From: Lachnospiraceae bacterium
GTDB taxonomy: Bacteria; Bacillota; Clostridia; Lachnospirales; Lachnospiraceae
DNA: 44,759 nucleotides
Reading direction: 5' to 3'
NCBI GenBank assembly: GCA_016282915.1
Contig: JAEELW010000064.1
Coordinates: 1-44,759, forward strand
In this document: piece by piece, positions 17,373-25,966 of the stretch
How positions within the stretch are numbered: position 1 is the stretch's first letter
How the letters are laid out: every line of letters begins with the position of its first letter
Position numbers and translations under genes: made by a program
The notes under the pieces: model-generated
The model's input: the letters and a program-made list of their open reading frames with translations, nothing else
Database searches by the model: none
Told to the model about the DNA's origin: nothing

Positions 17373-18233
17373 TCAGACTTTGATGATCCCCAGGCTGTAC
17401 TCGTCCCCGATGGGGAAACGCGCCAGACGTTCTCCGGTCTCCTTCTCATATTCGGAGACCGCCTGATCCAGCACATAAAAGCCCGAGAAATAATCGTGGA
17501 TCAGGATCACGCCGCCCTTTACCATTTTGGGATAAAAGAAATACAGGCCCTCCTTTGTCGGCTGGTACAGATCCAGATCCAGGTTCACAAAGCAGAAACT
17601 GTCGTCAACATCCTTTGCCGTATCGGGAAAATACCCCTTTTTGATGATCACGTTTTCCGGATGTTCCATGCGTGCCAGCACCCTCTCCACCGAGGTTTCC
17701 GACAGATAATCCGAGGTATTCCTGAGGAGGCTGCTCTTTGTATCCGAACGGCTCTTCTCTTCCTCCAGATCCTTATCCGCAAAGCCTTCAAAAGTATCGA
17801 AAAGATAGAGCTTCTGCTCCGGGAAGTAATGATTGATCTCCTTTGCGAATTCTCCGCGGAAGACACCTGCCTCGGCAACGGATGCCGTAATGCCGTCCTT
17901 TTTGAGCATACGCGCGAAATATTTCAGAAAACTGATCCTTGCGCGCAGTGGGATCTCGGCATAGGAAAGATCGATCTTCGAACGGGAAAGCCCGTAAACA
18001 TCCCGAAGCTCACGCTGCACTTCCTTCATGCCCATGATCGTTGCCACGATGACCCTGTCGTATGCGATATGCGGAAAGGCCTCCGCCGGGGCCATGATCG
18101 GTATGCCCTTATACTCCGTCCCCTGCACCTTCTGATTGTTGTCGGCAAAACAGACGACCCGTTCCGGCCGGTCCATCTCGTCATAGATCCGCCGTCCCAG
18201 CTGTCCGGCTCCGTATATGATCAGTTTTTCCAT
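17373..18233 (-). CDS. TylF/MycF-like SAM-dependent methyltransferase with N-terminal Rossmann domain
   Basis: Protein of 286 residues. Residues 1-85 look like a small nucleotide-binding fold (IIYGAGQLGRRIYDEM, then VVCFADNN), of the kind found at the front of sugar-modifying enzymes. Residues 95-286 match the macrocin O-methyltransferase (TylF) family: AEAGVFRGEFAKEIN is the SAM-binding loop, LYLFDTFEGF follows, and FVNLDLDLYQPTKEGL with GGVILIHDY is the metal/catalytic region. These enzymes methylate hydroxyls on sugars. Start supported by GGAGG six bases before the ATG. It lies between pyrI and pheA without any glycan cluster nearby, so substrate is unknown; cell-surface or exopolysaccharide sugar is a guess. 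Confidence 0.85.
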   Translation of the reverse strand: MEKLIIYGAGQLGRRIYDEMDRPERVVCFADNNQKVQGTEYKGIPIMAPAEAFPHIAYDRVIVATIMGMKEVQRELRDVYGLSRSKIDLSYAEIPLRARISFLKYFARMLKKDGITASVAEAGVFRGEFAKEINHYFPEQKLYLFDTFEGFADKDLEEEKSRSDTKSSLLRNTSDYLSETSVERVLARMEHPENVIIKKGYFPDTAKDVDDSFCFVNLDLDLYQPTKEGLYFFYPKMVKGGVILIHDYFSGFYVLDQAVSEYEKETGERLARFPIGDEYSLGIIKV

Positions 18234-18299
18234 TATCTTCCTCCTGTATTCTTATCGTCATGCTGTCTTTTTCTGACAGCACCGCCTCTTTCCGGCATT

Positions 18300-18731
18300 T
18301 CAGAAGCGCTCGGTATTCTTCTCGTCGCAATAACGGCAGCGGTACAGTTCCCGTACCGGATCCGCCAGATAAAAGATATGCGGCAGTTCCTGCTCGATGG
18401 AAGTGATGCAGCGCGGATTCCTGCATTTCATGATGCCCTTCAGCTCCTTCGGAAGCTCCAGAACCCTTTTCTCCACGATCACCCCGTCCTTGATCACATT
18501 GATCGTGATCGTATGGTCGATCACCGCAAGCACATCCAGATCCAGCATATTGATATCACATTCCACCTTGATGATATCCTTTTTCCCCATGATATTGGAA
18601 CGCGCGTTCTTGATGATGGCAACGGTACAGTCCAGCTTATCCAGTCCCAGATGGTAATAGATGGACATGCTCTTACCTGCCGGTATATGATCCAGCACAA
18701 AGCCTTCCTCGATCTTTCCAACATTCAGCAT
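18300..18731 (-). CDS. pyrI: Aspartate carbamoyltransferase regulatory subunit
   Basis: Zinc-binding regulatory chain of aspartate transcarbamylase, which senses ATP/CTP and adjusts PyrB. From the ATG at 18731 the product is about 143 residues, the family being near 150. It shows VGKIEEGFVLDHIPAGKS at the start, the allosteric domain, and a C-terminal zinc site made of CRNPRC and CRYC. An AGGAGG ribosome site precedes this ATG; the longer in-frame start at 18758 would overlap pyrB and is rejected. It starts 13 bases after pyrB, so the two subunits are co-expressed. Confidence 0.97.
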   Translation of the reverse strand: MLNVGKIEEGFVLDHIPAGKSMSIYYHLGLDKLDCTVAIIKNARSNIMGKKDIIKVECDINMLDLDVLAVIDHTITINVIKDGVIVEKRVLELPKELKGIMKCRNPRCITSIEQELPHIFYLADPVRELYRCRYCDEKNTERF

Positions 18732-18744
18732 ACTCTTGCTCCTC

Positions 18745-19656
18745 CTATACCAGCTCAAGCAGTGTCAGTATCAGCGCCATGCGTACATATACGCCGTACT
18801 GGACCTGTTTGAAGTATACCGCCCGCGGATCATCATCCACCTCCACGGAGATCTCGTTTACGCGCGGCAGGGGGTGCAGCACCAGCATATCTTCTCTTGC
18901 CCGCTCCATCTTTGCCCTGTTCAGTATATAGAAATCCTTGAGACGTACATAATCCTCTTCGTTGAAGAAACGTTCTCTCTGTACCCTGGTCATATACAGA
19001 AGATCCAGCTTCGGCATCACATCCTCAAGGCGTATCACCTCTTCAAAGGAAAGGGCCCTGTCCCAGAGCGTATCCCTCAGATAGCCGGGGATGCGCAGCT
19101 CTTCCGGAGAGATAAATACAAAATGGATGTCGGAATAGCGTGCAAGCGCATTGACCAGTGAATGCACCGTGCGTCCGAATTTCAGATCGCCGCAAAGACC
19201 GATGGTAAAGTGATCCAGCCTCCCTTTCAACGCCCGTATGGTCAGCAGATCGGTAAGTGTCTGGGTCGGATGCTGATGGCCGCCGTCCCCCGCATTGATC
19301 ACAGGGATCGACGAACGGCTTGCCGCTACCATGGGTGCCCCCTCTTTCGGGTGGCGCATCGCACAGATATCGGCAAAACAGCTGATCACCCGTATCGTAT
19401 CGGAAACACTCTCTCCTTTGGCCGCCGAGGACGAGCCCGCATCCGAAAAACCGATCACGGAACCGCCCAGATTCAGCATTGCCGTTTCAAACGAAAGCCT
19501 CGTTCGTGTACTGGGTTCGTAAAAACAGGTCGCCAGCTTTTTACCTTCGCACTTATGTGCATATTTTTCCGGATTCTTCTCGATATCCGCCGCCAGATCA
19601 AACAGCTTATCCAGCTCCTCTACGGAGAAATCCAGCGGATTCATCAGATGCCGCAT
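18745..19656 (-). CDS. pyrB: Aspartate carbamoyltransferase catalytic subunit
   Basis: Catalyses carbamoyl phosphate plus aspartate to carbamoyl aspartate, the first committed step of pyrimidine synthesis. The 303-residue product has the carbamoyl-phosphate motif STRTRLSFE (near 50-58), the KGES loop, the [12 protein letters not shown] motif and HPLPR near the C-terminus. An AGGAGG lies six bases before the ATG. The 130 bases upstream hold the nitroreductase terminator and no clear promoter or PyrR-type attenuator, so control of this operon is not obvious from the sequence. Other pyrimidine genes are not nearby. Confidence 0.97.
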   Translation of the reverse strand: MRHLMNPLDFSVEELDKLFDLAADIEKNPEKYAHKCEGKKLATCFYEPSTRTRLSFETAMLNLGGSVIGFSDAGSSSAAKGESVSDTIRVISCFADICAMRHPKEGAPMVAASRSSIPVINAGDGGHQHPTQTLTDLLTIRALKGRLDHFTIGLCGDLKFGRTVHSLVNALARYSDIHFVFISPEELRIPGYLRDTLWDRALSFEEVIRLEDVMPKLDLLYMTRVQRERFFNEEDYVRLKDFYILNRAKMERAREDMLVLHPLPRVNEISVEVDDDPRAVYFKQVQYGVYVRMALILTLLELV

Positions 19657-19751
19657 ATCACACCTCCTATCTGTACCCCCGTCATATCCTGCCCCGAAAA
19701 ACTCCGGCCTGCGCTCCTCCGCCTTTCCGCCGGACTGCCTCAGGGCTCTTC

Positions 19752-19780
19752 AAAAAAGAGAAGCACGCGGCTTCTCTTTT
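19752..19780 (-). terminator. Terminator downstream of the nitroreductase gene
   Basis: An 11-bp stem, AAAAGAGAAGC with GCTTCTCTTTT and a 5-base loop, is followed on the minus strand by a run of six T that overlaps the stem base. It lies 8 bases past the nitroreductase stop and separates it from pyrB. Confidence 0.9.
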
Positions 19781-19787
19781 CAAATGA

Positions 19788-20330
19788 TCAAATAACCGTC
19801 AGCAGATCCTTTACCTCTTTTCTCTTCGGTGCAACAGGCTCCTCCGCCGGATAGCCGACAGGGATCAGTGCGATCAGTTTCTGTCCCTCCGGTACCTTCA
19901 GGAGCTCGCTCATACGCTCGATATCAAAAAGCCCCAGGATGACCGTGCCAAGTCCGTGCTCATAAGCCGCCAGGCAGAAGGTCTGCGAGGCAACCCCGGC
20001 ATCAAAGAATTCCCAGCGGTCCTCAAACGCGGTAGAGAAGGAACCGTCCCTCTCGTAACCGGAACGCTTTGTGACCACACATACCGCCACGAGCGCTGCG
20101 CACTGTCTGATTATATCACCGTTACCCGGCCAGATGGTCGTGGCCTCGGCTGCAAGCTGTTCCTTCAGGGCCTTATCGCATACCGCGATATAACGCGGGA
20201 TCTGGCTGTGCTTCCAGCTGGGCGAATAGGAAGCTTCCGCCACCAGTTCTTCCAGCACGCTCCGGTCCACAGGTTCATCCTTGAACTTCCGTATGCTTCT
20301 TCTTCCGAGTATGACTTCTTTTGCTGTCAT
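19788..20330 (-). CDS. Nitroreductase-family FMN oxidoreductase
   Basis: Small flavoenzyme of the nitroreductase fold, about 180 residues, that would use FMN and NAD(P)H to reduce nitro or quinone-like compounds. The FMN phosphate-binding start RRSIRKFKDEPVD is near residues 10-22, AEASYSPSWKHSQIPRYI follows (homologues usually have PS..N.QP), and AYEHGLGTVILG near 124 forms the dimer/FMN region. The ATG at 20330 follows a G7 tract; the GTG at 20363 is less likely. It begins 33 bases after cheV in the same direction and probably shares its transcript. Physiological substrate unknown. Confidence 0.93.
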   Translation of the reverse strand: MTAKEVILGRRSIRKFKDEPVDRSVLEELVAEASYSPSWKHSQIPRYIAVCDKALKEQLAAEATTIWPGNGDIIRQCAALVAVCVVTKRSGYERDGSFSTAFEDRWEFFDAGVASQTFCLAAYEHGLGTVILGLFDIERMSELLKVPEGQKLIALIPVGYPAEEPVAPKRKEVKDLLTVI

Positions 20331-20363
20331 CTGTAACCCCCCCTTTTCTTCTGTCCGGATCAC

Positions 20364-21269
20364 TCAATCCACATTGATACCGAGCACACCGTCGATGGTG
20401 CGTACCAGATTGCCGATCTCGGGCTTGGTCAGCTGTGCATCCGCGCCAAGCTGCTCGCCCTTACGCCGCATTTCCGTATTGATCAGGGACGAAAAGATGA
20501 TCACCGGGATCTTCTTGAGTACATCGTCCTCCTTCACCAGCTTGGTCAGGCGATGACCGTCCATCTGCGGCATCTCGATATCGGTAATGATACACTGGAC
20601 GTTTTTCTCCAGCGTCCCCTCCTCCTTCCACTGGCAGAGACGGTCCCAGGCCAGCTGGCCGTTCTCGGTATGCGTCAGGTTGACATAGCCGGCCTTATGC
20701 AGCGATTCCACGATCAGCTTGTTCAGAAGTGCGGAATCCTCGGCGATCAGGATCGGCGTATCGTTCCTGCCGCGATGCCCCATCTCATCGATCTCCTGCA
20801 CCTTCAGACCTGTCTCGGGATTGATGTCCGTAACGATCTTTTCGAAATCCAGGATGATGATGAGTTTGTTGTTCTTCTTGATGATACCGGTCGAAACTCC
20901 GTCCTCGGAATTGGAAACCGTGGAGTCCGGCTTTATGATCTCGGTCCAGGATACGCGATGGATCCCGACCACGGAGTCCACATGAAATGCGATATCCAGG
21001 GTGTTGAAATTCGTGATGATAAAGAGGCCGCCCGCCTCGGATTCTCCGCGCTGAAGACAGTTCTTCAGGTCGATCGCCGTGATCATCACGTCTCTCGGCA
21101 TAAAGATCCCCTCAATGCTCGGATGGGCGTTGGGCACCGGAGTCACCGCCTGATAAGGTATGATCTCCCGGATCTTCGCCACATTGATCCCGTAGGAATT
21201 GCCCGCAAGAGTGAACTCCAGGACCTCAAGTTCGTTCGTTCCGTTTTCAAGCAGAATCTTGGTCTCCAT
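20364..21269 (-). CDS. cheV: CheV-type chemotaxis coupling protein (CheW-REC)
   Basis: Adaptor linking chemoreceptors to CheA, tuned by phosphorylation. Residues 12-155 form a CheW domain (LEFTLAGNSYGINVAKIREI at the start). Residues 170-300 form a receiver domain with acidic pocket AED (176-178), phospho-acceptor Asp230 in TDIEMPQMDG, Ser260-Ser261 at the switch and Lys282 in the TKPE loop. The 301-residue length is typical of CheV. The ribosome site is GAGGTGGGG. It has its own promoter and is followed by a nitroreductase, with no flagellar or che gene in the window; in gut Lachnospiraceae such orphan cheV genes may serve c-di-GMP or motility circuits elsewhere. Confidence 0.93.
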   Translation of the reverse strand: METKILLENGTNELEVLEFTLAGNSYGINVAKIREIIPYQAVTPVPNAHPSIEGIFMPRDVMITAIDLKNCLQRGESEAGGLFIITNFNTLDIAFHVDSVVGIHRVSWTEIIKPDSTVSNSEDGVSTGIIKKNNKLIIILDFEKIVTDINPETGLKVQEIDEMGHRGRNDTPILIAEDSALLNKLIVESLHKAGYVNLTHTENGQLAWDRLCQWKEEGTLEKNVQCIITDIEMPQMDGHRLTKLVKEDDVLKKIPVIIFSSLINTEMRRKGEQLGADAQLTKPEIGNLVRTIDGVLGINVD

Positions 21270-21316
21270 AACCCCACCTCACTCATATTATTTGCAGCCA
21301 GCGGCATACTGCTAAT

Positions 21317-21345
21317 ATTATAAATAAATTCTGTGAAAAAGTCTA
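21317..21345 (-). promoter_or_regulatory. Promoter of cheV
   Basis: On the minus strand TAGACT (21345-21340), a 17-base spacer and TATAAT (21322-21317), 48 bases before the cheV ATG. The 156-base gap also holds a CCGTTCCG/CGGAACGG stem (21390-21418) just after the lipoprotein gene, without a T-run. Confidence 0.7.
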
Positions 21346-21425
21346 TCTTTATTTCATCGTTTCTCCGTCCGGAATCTTACCGGCGCCGGCCGTTCCGAAC
21401 CCCGGTCAACCGGAACGGACAGGCA

Positions 21426-22208
21426 TCAGGGTGCAGCCAGTGTCAGCTCACCACGGCCTTCATTCCCCCGCATGATCATGGTCACTCTCTGCGCTTCCGA
21501 AGCCTGTGCCTGCGTGATCTCGATCACCAGCACCGCTTCGCGGCTCTCTCCCGCGGGGATCGTATCCCTGTAAAGCGCAAGATCATTCTGCAAAAGCGTC
21601 ATCATGGACGCCTTGGAAAAGCTGTTGTTGATCCGGAAAGTAAAACGCGGCGAATAGGATGCCATATCAAGAAGCTGGTCGGTGCCGCTCACATTTTCGA
21701 TCGTATAGCTGAATACCAGCAGGGTATTGCCGGCGGTGGCATTCACCACCCCCTGCCAGCTGTTGTCCTCGGTCACCAGAGGATAGCGGCTGACGGACAT
21801 CATACCGCTGTAACTGATATCCAGGCCTTCGATGCCGAAGAACTCATCGATATCCGTATAGACCGGCTCCTGGGAACCCGGGCCGCCGCCTTCGCCGGAG
21901 CCGTCTCCCTTCCCGCCGTCATCATGGGACTCTTCCTTCTTTTTCTGTTCTTTCTCTGCTTTTTCCTTTGCGATCTGTGCCTGTACGGCAGCGAGACGTT
22001 CCAGCCTTTCCCGCTCCGCGGCCATCTCCTCTTCCTTCAGGGTCGTGGCACGGTAATTACTGTCATATTTCAATAAAAGATGGGCCGCGTATTCCTCGAC
22101 CATCCGTAGCTCTTCATCACTCAACTGAGGGATCGCATCATCCGTGGCACAGCCGCCGGAAAACACAAGCAGCAGGCTCAGAATGAGCGGGATCATCTTC
22201 TTTCTCAT
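21426..22208 (-). CDS. Lipoprotein with coiled coil and unknown extracellular domain
   Basis: A 260-residue predicted surface lipoprotein. The signal peptide MRKKMIPLILSLLLVFSGGC ends in a lipobox cysteine. Residues 28-95 are helical and highly charged (KEEEMAAERERLERL, then AKEKAEKEQKKKEE), followed by a Gly-rich hinge (GGKGDGSGEGGGPGS) and a beta-rich domain of about 140 residues that resembles the Ig-like DUF4352/DUF5067 group of extracytoplasmic proteins, though I cannot assign it firmly. It sits 25 bases after the sensor kinase gene in the same direction, so it may be an output or accessory sensor of that two-component system. Confidence 0.85.
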   Translation of the reverse strand: MRKKMIPLILSLLLVFSGGCATDDAIPQLSDEELRMVEEYAAHLLLKYDSNYRATTLKEEEMAAERERLERLAAVQAQIAKEKAEKEQKKKEESHDDGGKGDGSGEGGGPGSQEPVYTDIDEFFGIEGLDISYSGMMSVSRYPLVTEDNSWQGVVNATAGNTLLVFSYTIENVSGTDQLLDMASYSPRFTFRINNSFSKASMMTLLQNDLALYRDTIPAGESREAVLVIEITQAQASEAQRVTMIMRGNEGRGELTLAAP

Positions 22209-22233
22209 AACTCTGATATTTTACCACATAATC

Positions 22234-23736
22234 TTATTTGGTTTCAAGGGTAAACCAGAATTCCACGCCGTCCTCAAAGTTCCGCACGCCGTATTCCTGA
22301 TTCAGCGAATCCATGATCGCCTTCACGATGGACAGCCCCAGACCGCTGCCTCCGTATTCCCTGGTCCTGGCCTTATCCACCTTATAAAACTTCTCCCAGA
22401 GACGCGGCAGGCTTTCCTCCGGGATCGGGTCTCCGCTGTTGAAAACGGCGATCCGCAGTTTTTCCCCCTGCTCTTCCAGACGGACCGCGATCTCCTTCTT
22501 CCCGCTGCAATGATTCAGCGCATTGGACAGGTAATTGCGCAGCACCTCCTCTACCTGGTACTCATCCGCCCAGACAAAACGGCCGGGACGCGCATCGTAA
22601 AAAACGGATATCCCTTTCTGTTCACACATCAGGGTAAAGGACTCGATACAGTTGCGGATCAGCTCGTCCATATCAAAACGCTCCATCCGCATCGTATCCT
22701 GACCGGACTCCACCTGGTTCAGGGAAATGAGCATCTTGACCAGATGGTTCATCTTGCGCGTCTCGTCCAGGATCACATCACAGTAATAATCGCGGCTCTC
22801 CTCATCCTCGATCACCCCGTCCTTGAGTCCCTCCGCATAACCCTGGATCAGGGCGATGGGGGTTTTGAGCTCATGGGAGACATTCGCCAGGAATTCCGCC
22901 CTGCGTTCATCCGCGGAGCGTCTGGCTTCCACATCCTTCTGCAGTTCCAGATTGGCGCTCTTCAGATGGCAGATATTCTCCTCAAGCTTCGAGGAGAGGC
23001 GGTTCATGTTTTCCCCCAGCACGCCGATCTCGTTTTGGCTGTCTCCGCAGTAGCGGCTCTCAAAGTCCAGTTCCGCCATATGCTGCGATACCTCCACCAG
23101 GGACATGATGGGATCCGTGATCTTTTTGGTCACGAACCAGATCACCACTCCGGCCAGCAAAAGTGCGACAAGCCCGATGAGGCGGAGCATGCTGTTGGAA
23201 AGATGTACGGCTTCCCGCACACTCTCCAGCGGTGTACGTATCATGAAAAAGCTGGTCTCGTTCAGAGCCCCCCAGATGATCAGATAGTCGGAATTGTTAT
23301 AGGGATCCGTTGCAAAGCTGATCGCATATTCCTTCGTCTCGACCACGCTTTCCCGGTTCATCTTGTCCCGCGAAAAAACGATGTCCCTGAGCTGAAGGCT
23401 GATACGCTCCGGATCCTTGATATTGGAATAGATGGTATTCGATCTGGAATCGGTGATGACCACGCTCACGTTATATTTATTACTGAGCCGCATGATCTCA
23501 TCTTCAAATTCCTCTTCTCCGATCTTTTTGGATTCAAACGCCTCACGGAGTGAGCGGTAAACCTCGACCAGATTATCTTCTTTGTACCGGAAATAAGAAC
23601 CCTCAAGAAAACAGACATTGACGACCCAGCACGCGAGCAGCGTGGCCCCCAGAAGGATGATATAGATCAGAGTCATGTCCCTCTTCAGGGAACGATGGAA
23701 ACCGATATGTTTTTTCTTCTGCCTTTCCCTGTCCAA
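22234..23736 (-). CDS. Sensor histidine kinase
   Basis: Membrane kinase of 500 residues. One membrane helix (about 21-42), an extracytoplasmic sensor region (45-185), a second helix (about 187-206), a HAMP linker, a HisKA helix with phospho-acceptor His288 in SHELKTP, and a HATPase domain with N-box NYLSNALNHC, G1 NSGDPIPE and G2 GGSGLGLSIVKAI. The extracellular part is alpha/beta and PAS/Cache-like in size. The listed start is a TTG (23736) with no good ribosome site; an ATG at 23676 (MTLIYIILLG) would remove the basic head and is the alternative. It follows its response regulator by 13 bases. Signal unknown. Confidence 0.95.
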   Translation of the reverse strand: MDRERQKKKHIGFHRSLKRDMTLIYIILLGATLLACWVVNVCFLEGSYFRYKEDNLVEVYRSLREAFESKKIGEEEFEDEIMRLSNKYNVSVVITDSRSNTIYSNIKDPERISLQLRDIVFSRDKMNRESVVETKEYAISFATDPYNNSDYLIIWGALNETSFFMIRTPLESVREAVHLSNSMLRLIGLVALLLAGVVIWFVTKKITDPIMSLVEVSQHMAELDFESRYCGDSQNEIGVLGENMNRLSSKLEENICHLKSANLELQKDVEARRSADERRAEFLANVSHELKTPIALIQGYAEGLKDGVIEDEESRDYYCDVILDETRKMNHLVKMLISLNQVESGQDTMRMERFDMDELIRNCIESFTLMCEQKGISVFYDARPGRFVWADEYQVEEVLRNYLSNALNHCSGKKEIAVRLEEQGEKLRIAVFNSGDPIPEESLPRLWEKFYKVDKARTREYGGSGLGLSIVKAIMDSLNQEYGVRNFEDGVEFWFTLETK

Positions 23737-23749
23737 AACTCTTAGGGCC

Positions 23750-24430
23750 TCATTCCCCGGCCTCGAACTTGTAGCCCAGTCCCCAGATCGTATGGATCAG
23801 ATCTCCCTTATCGCCGAGCTTGCTGCGCAGCTTCTTCACATGGGTATCGATCGTACGCGCATCACCGAAATAATCATAATTCCAAACGCCGTTCAGTATC
23901 TTTTCACGGGAAAGGGCGATCCCCTGGTTCTCCATAAAGAACTCCAGAAGCTCAAATTCCTTATAAGACAGATCCACGGCTTTGCCGTCAACCGCCACAG
24001 TATGCGCCGTCTTATCCAGCACTACCCCGCCGGCTTCGATCTTTTCCTCTCCGGCGGCACCGCCCGCCCTGCGCAGGATCGCTTCCACCCGGGCCACCAG
24101 GATCTTCGGACTGAAGGGTTTGGAGATATACTCATCCACGCCGAGCTGGAACCCCAGAAGCTCGTCACGCTCGTCGCCTCTGGCCGTGAGCATGATGATG
24201 GGTACCCGCGAAGTCTTCCGGATCTCCTTACAGAGCTCCCAGCCGTCCATCCGGGGCATCATCACATCCAGGATCAGCATGTCGATCTGCTTCTCCGCAT
24301 AAAAGATATCCAGCGCTTCCACACCGTCCCCTGCCTCAAGCACCTCATATCCCTTGCGTACAAGGAAATCCTTCACAAGCTTACGCATCCTACTCTCATC
24401 ATCGACTATGAGTATCCTGGGCTGTTCCAT
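23750..24430 (-). CDS. OmpR-family response regulator
   Basis: DNA-binding response regulator of 226 residues partnering the histidine kinase that follows. The receiver domain has the acidic pair Asp10-Asp11, phospho-acceptor Asp55 in LILDVMMPRMDG, a switch Thr in MLTARGD and Lys104 in SKPFSP. The winged-helix domain starts near 130 and ends WGLGYKFEAG, the typical OmpR/PhoB C-terminus. The ATG has an AGGAGG ribosome site. With the kinase and lipoprotein genes it forms a probable three-gene operon. Targets cannot be read from the sequence. Confidence 0.96.
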   Translation of the reverse strand: MEQPRILIVDDESRMRKLVKDFLVRKGYEVLEAGDGVEALDIFYAEKQIDMLILDVMMPRMDGWELCKEIRKTSRVPIIMLTARGDERDELLGFQLGVDEYISKPFSPKILVARVEAILRRAGGAAGEEKIEAGGVVLDKTAHTVAVDGKAVDLSYKEFELLEFFMENQGIALSREKILNGVWNYDYFGDARTIDTHVKKLRSKLGDKGDLIHTIWGLGYKFEAGE

Positions 24431-24521
24431 ATCATCGCCTCCTGCGTGCTGGCGGCCGTCCGCTCCGGCGGCCTTATATCATCTGACTATAAACGATAAA
24501 TATGATAAAAATGTGAAAAGC

Positions 24522-25160
24522 TCACTGTCTTTTCAGCTCCAGTTCACGTTCACGTATCGCGGCTTCCCTCTCCTTCAGTTCCGTCTCCCAGCCCGCATAG
24601 CGGTCCTGAAGCGTCCGTTCGTAATTCAGGATGTTCGGGCTGTCACTCACGCCGGCGATCACCAGCATCGCGATGAGACCTATGGCAAGCATGAAGATAA
24701 CGATCAGCTGGGTCACCGTACGCCGTTTCAGTTTCAGATTGTGCTCCCTGACCGTCTGCAGGGTCCCGCGCAGGCTGTCGATCTGCCGCTCCTTATCCCG
24801 GTCCGCCCTGTATTCCGCAGGGATGCCGGGAATATCTCCGTCCAGAAAAGCACGACGCTCCTCCAGATACTGCCGTATCTTCAGAAGCCAGGCATAGCCT
24901 TCCGCCGTTGTAAAGATATTTTCGTTCACGGCCTTGGTATAAAGGGCCAGCACCAGTTTCGGCCGGTTCAGATCCAGCTGTTTTTCCAGCCTTCGTATCC
25001 TGGACTGTTCCGTCAGGGCCGCTTCCGCCTCCGATACATTCCGGTAGGAAAAAAAGCCCTGTTCGATACGACCCGTCACGTTCTTCACCGTTTCTGCCGA
25101 TGCTTCCTCCGATAACTCGTCACCTGTGAACTCTGTTTCTTCCCTGATCTCTTCCGCCAT
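24522..25160 (-). CDS. Single-pass membrane protein with flanking coiled coils, function unknown
   Basis: A 212-residue protein with no recognised family. The acidic N-terminus (MAEEIREETEFTGDELSEE) is followed by helical segments, including LYTKAVNENIFTTAEGYAWL, which recalls an RNA-polymerase-independent helical repeat but gives no firm match. A basic stretch (KLKRRT, near 143) precedes one membrane helix (about 148-168), and the C-terminal 40 residues form a Glu/Arg coiled coil (ELKEREAAIRERELELKRQ). The positive charge places the N-terminus inside. It lies between the nrdR terminator and the two-component genes and seems to be transcribed alone or with the regulator. Confidence 0.75.
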   Translation of the reverse strand: MAEEIREETEFTGDELSEEASAETVKNVTGRIEQGFFSYRNVSEAEAALTEQSRIRRLEKQLDLNRPKLVLALYTKAVNENIFTTAEGYAWLLKIRQYLEERRAFLDGDIPGIPAEYRADRDKERQIDSLRGTLQTVREHNLKLKRRTVTQLIVIFMLAIGLIAMLVIAGVSDSPNILNYERTLQDRYAGWETELKEREAAIRERELELKRQ

Positions 25161-25192
25161 CTTCTACCTCACTGCCAGCTGCGTGAAAGCTC

Positions 25193-25221
25193 AAAAAAGC
25201 GGCAGCCCTTGCTGCCGCTTT
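25193..25221 (-). terminator. Terminator of nrdR
   Basis: An 8-bp GC-rich stem GCGGCAGC/GCTGCCGC with a 4-base loop extends by three A-T pairs, followed on the minus strand by a six-base T run. It lies 51 bases past the nrdR stop. Confidence 0.93.
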
Positions 25222-25272
25222 CCTTTATACCACATTTTACGGAAAATGTCATTTTCCCCCCGGTCCCTGGCT

Positions 25273-25728
25273 TTATTTTTTATCCAGGACTTTTTTCAGC
25301 TCATCCATAAAGGTGTTGATATCCTTGAATTCCCTGTATACGGAGGCAAAACGCACGTATGCCACTGCTTCCAGGCTTTCCAGCTTCTCCATGACGATCT
25401 CGCCGATCACCGCACTGGGCACTTCCTTCTCCTCACGCTTGAAGACTTCGGTCTCTACCTCGTCTACCAGATGCGTGATGGCCTCGGCGCTGATGGGGCG
25501 CTTATGGCAGGCGCGGAGCACGCCGGCCTCGATCTTTTTACGGTCATAAGCCTCGCGGTTGTTATCCTTTTTGATCACGATCAGCGGAATGGTCTCAACC
25601 TTCTCATAGGTCGTGAAACGCTTCTCGCACTCATCGCACACACGCCGGCGGCGTATGGACGTGTTATCGTCAGCGGGTCGTGAATCCACCACCCTTGTAT
25701 TTTCGGAACCGCAAAATGGACATTTCAT
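25273..25728 (-). CDS. nrdR: Transcriptional repressor NrdR
   Basis: ATP/dATP-sensing repressor of ribonucleotide reductase genes. The N-terminal zinc ribbon uses Cys3, Cys6, Cys31 and Cys34 (MKCPFCG, then CDEC). VVDSRPADDNTSIRRRRVC is a family hallmark, and an ATP-cone follows from about residue 48 (PLIVIKKD, then REAYDRKKIEAGVLRAC). Length 151 is typical. It has a consensus promoter and its own terminator, so it is monocistronic. No nrd gene and no clear NrdR box are in the window. Confidence 0.97.
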   Translation of the reverse strand: MKCPFCGSENTRVVDSRPADDNTSIRRRRVCDECEKRFTTYEKVETIPLIVIKKDNNREAYDRKKIEAGVLRACHKRPISAEAITHLVDEVETEVFKREEKEVPSAVIGEIVMEKLESLEAVAYVRFASVYREFKDINTFMDELKKVLDKK

Positions 25729-25821
25729 AGGGACTGACCTCCGTTTTTCCTTTTCGGCACCGGGGTACGATCGTTACGCCGGCACTGCCACACGCTGCCG
25801 GATCTCGGGCAGCTATGGGAT

Positions 25822-25850
25822 ATTATATCGTCATCCTCGATTTATGTCAA
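25822..25850 (-). promoter_or_regulatory. Full-consensus sigma-A promoter of nrdR
   Basis: On the minus strand TTGACA (25850-25845), exactly 17 bases, then TATAAT (25827-25822). Both boxes match consensus perfectly. The leader to the nrdR ATG is about 85 bases. The rest of the 238-base gap shows only short palindromes. Confidence 0.93.
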
Positions 25851-25966
25851 CTAACTTATGTAAACCAAAACCGGAAATTCGTCGTTACCGTTCAGTGGCC
25901 GGCAGGCCCCCGGACAGTATCAGATCGCCGCATACCGTATACGGATACGTTTATGTCTGTTTCGAC

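Noticed and set aside
17181-18812. Plus-strand open frame of 543 codons
   Set aside because: Antisense shadow of the methyltransferase and pyrI genes, with no recognisable domain.
19657-19787. PyrR attenuator or upstream ORF before pyrB
   Set aside because: Only the nitroreductase terminator is visible; no anti-terminator alternative or leader peptide seen.
22144-23553. Plus-strand open frame opposite the histidine kinase
   Set aside because: Shadow frame; the kinase carries all required motifs on the other strand.
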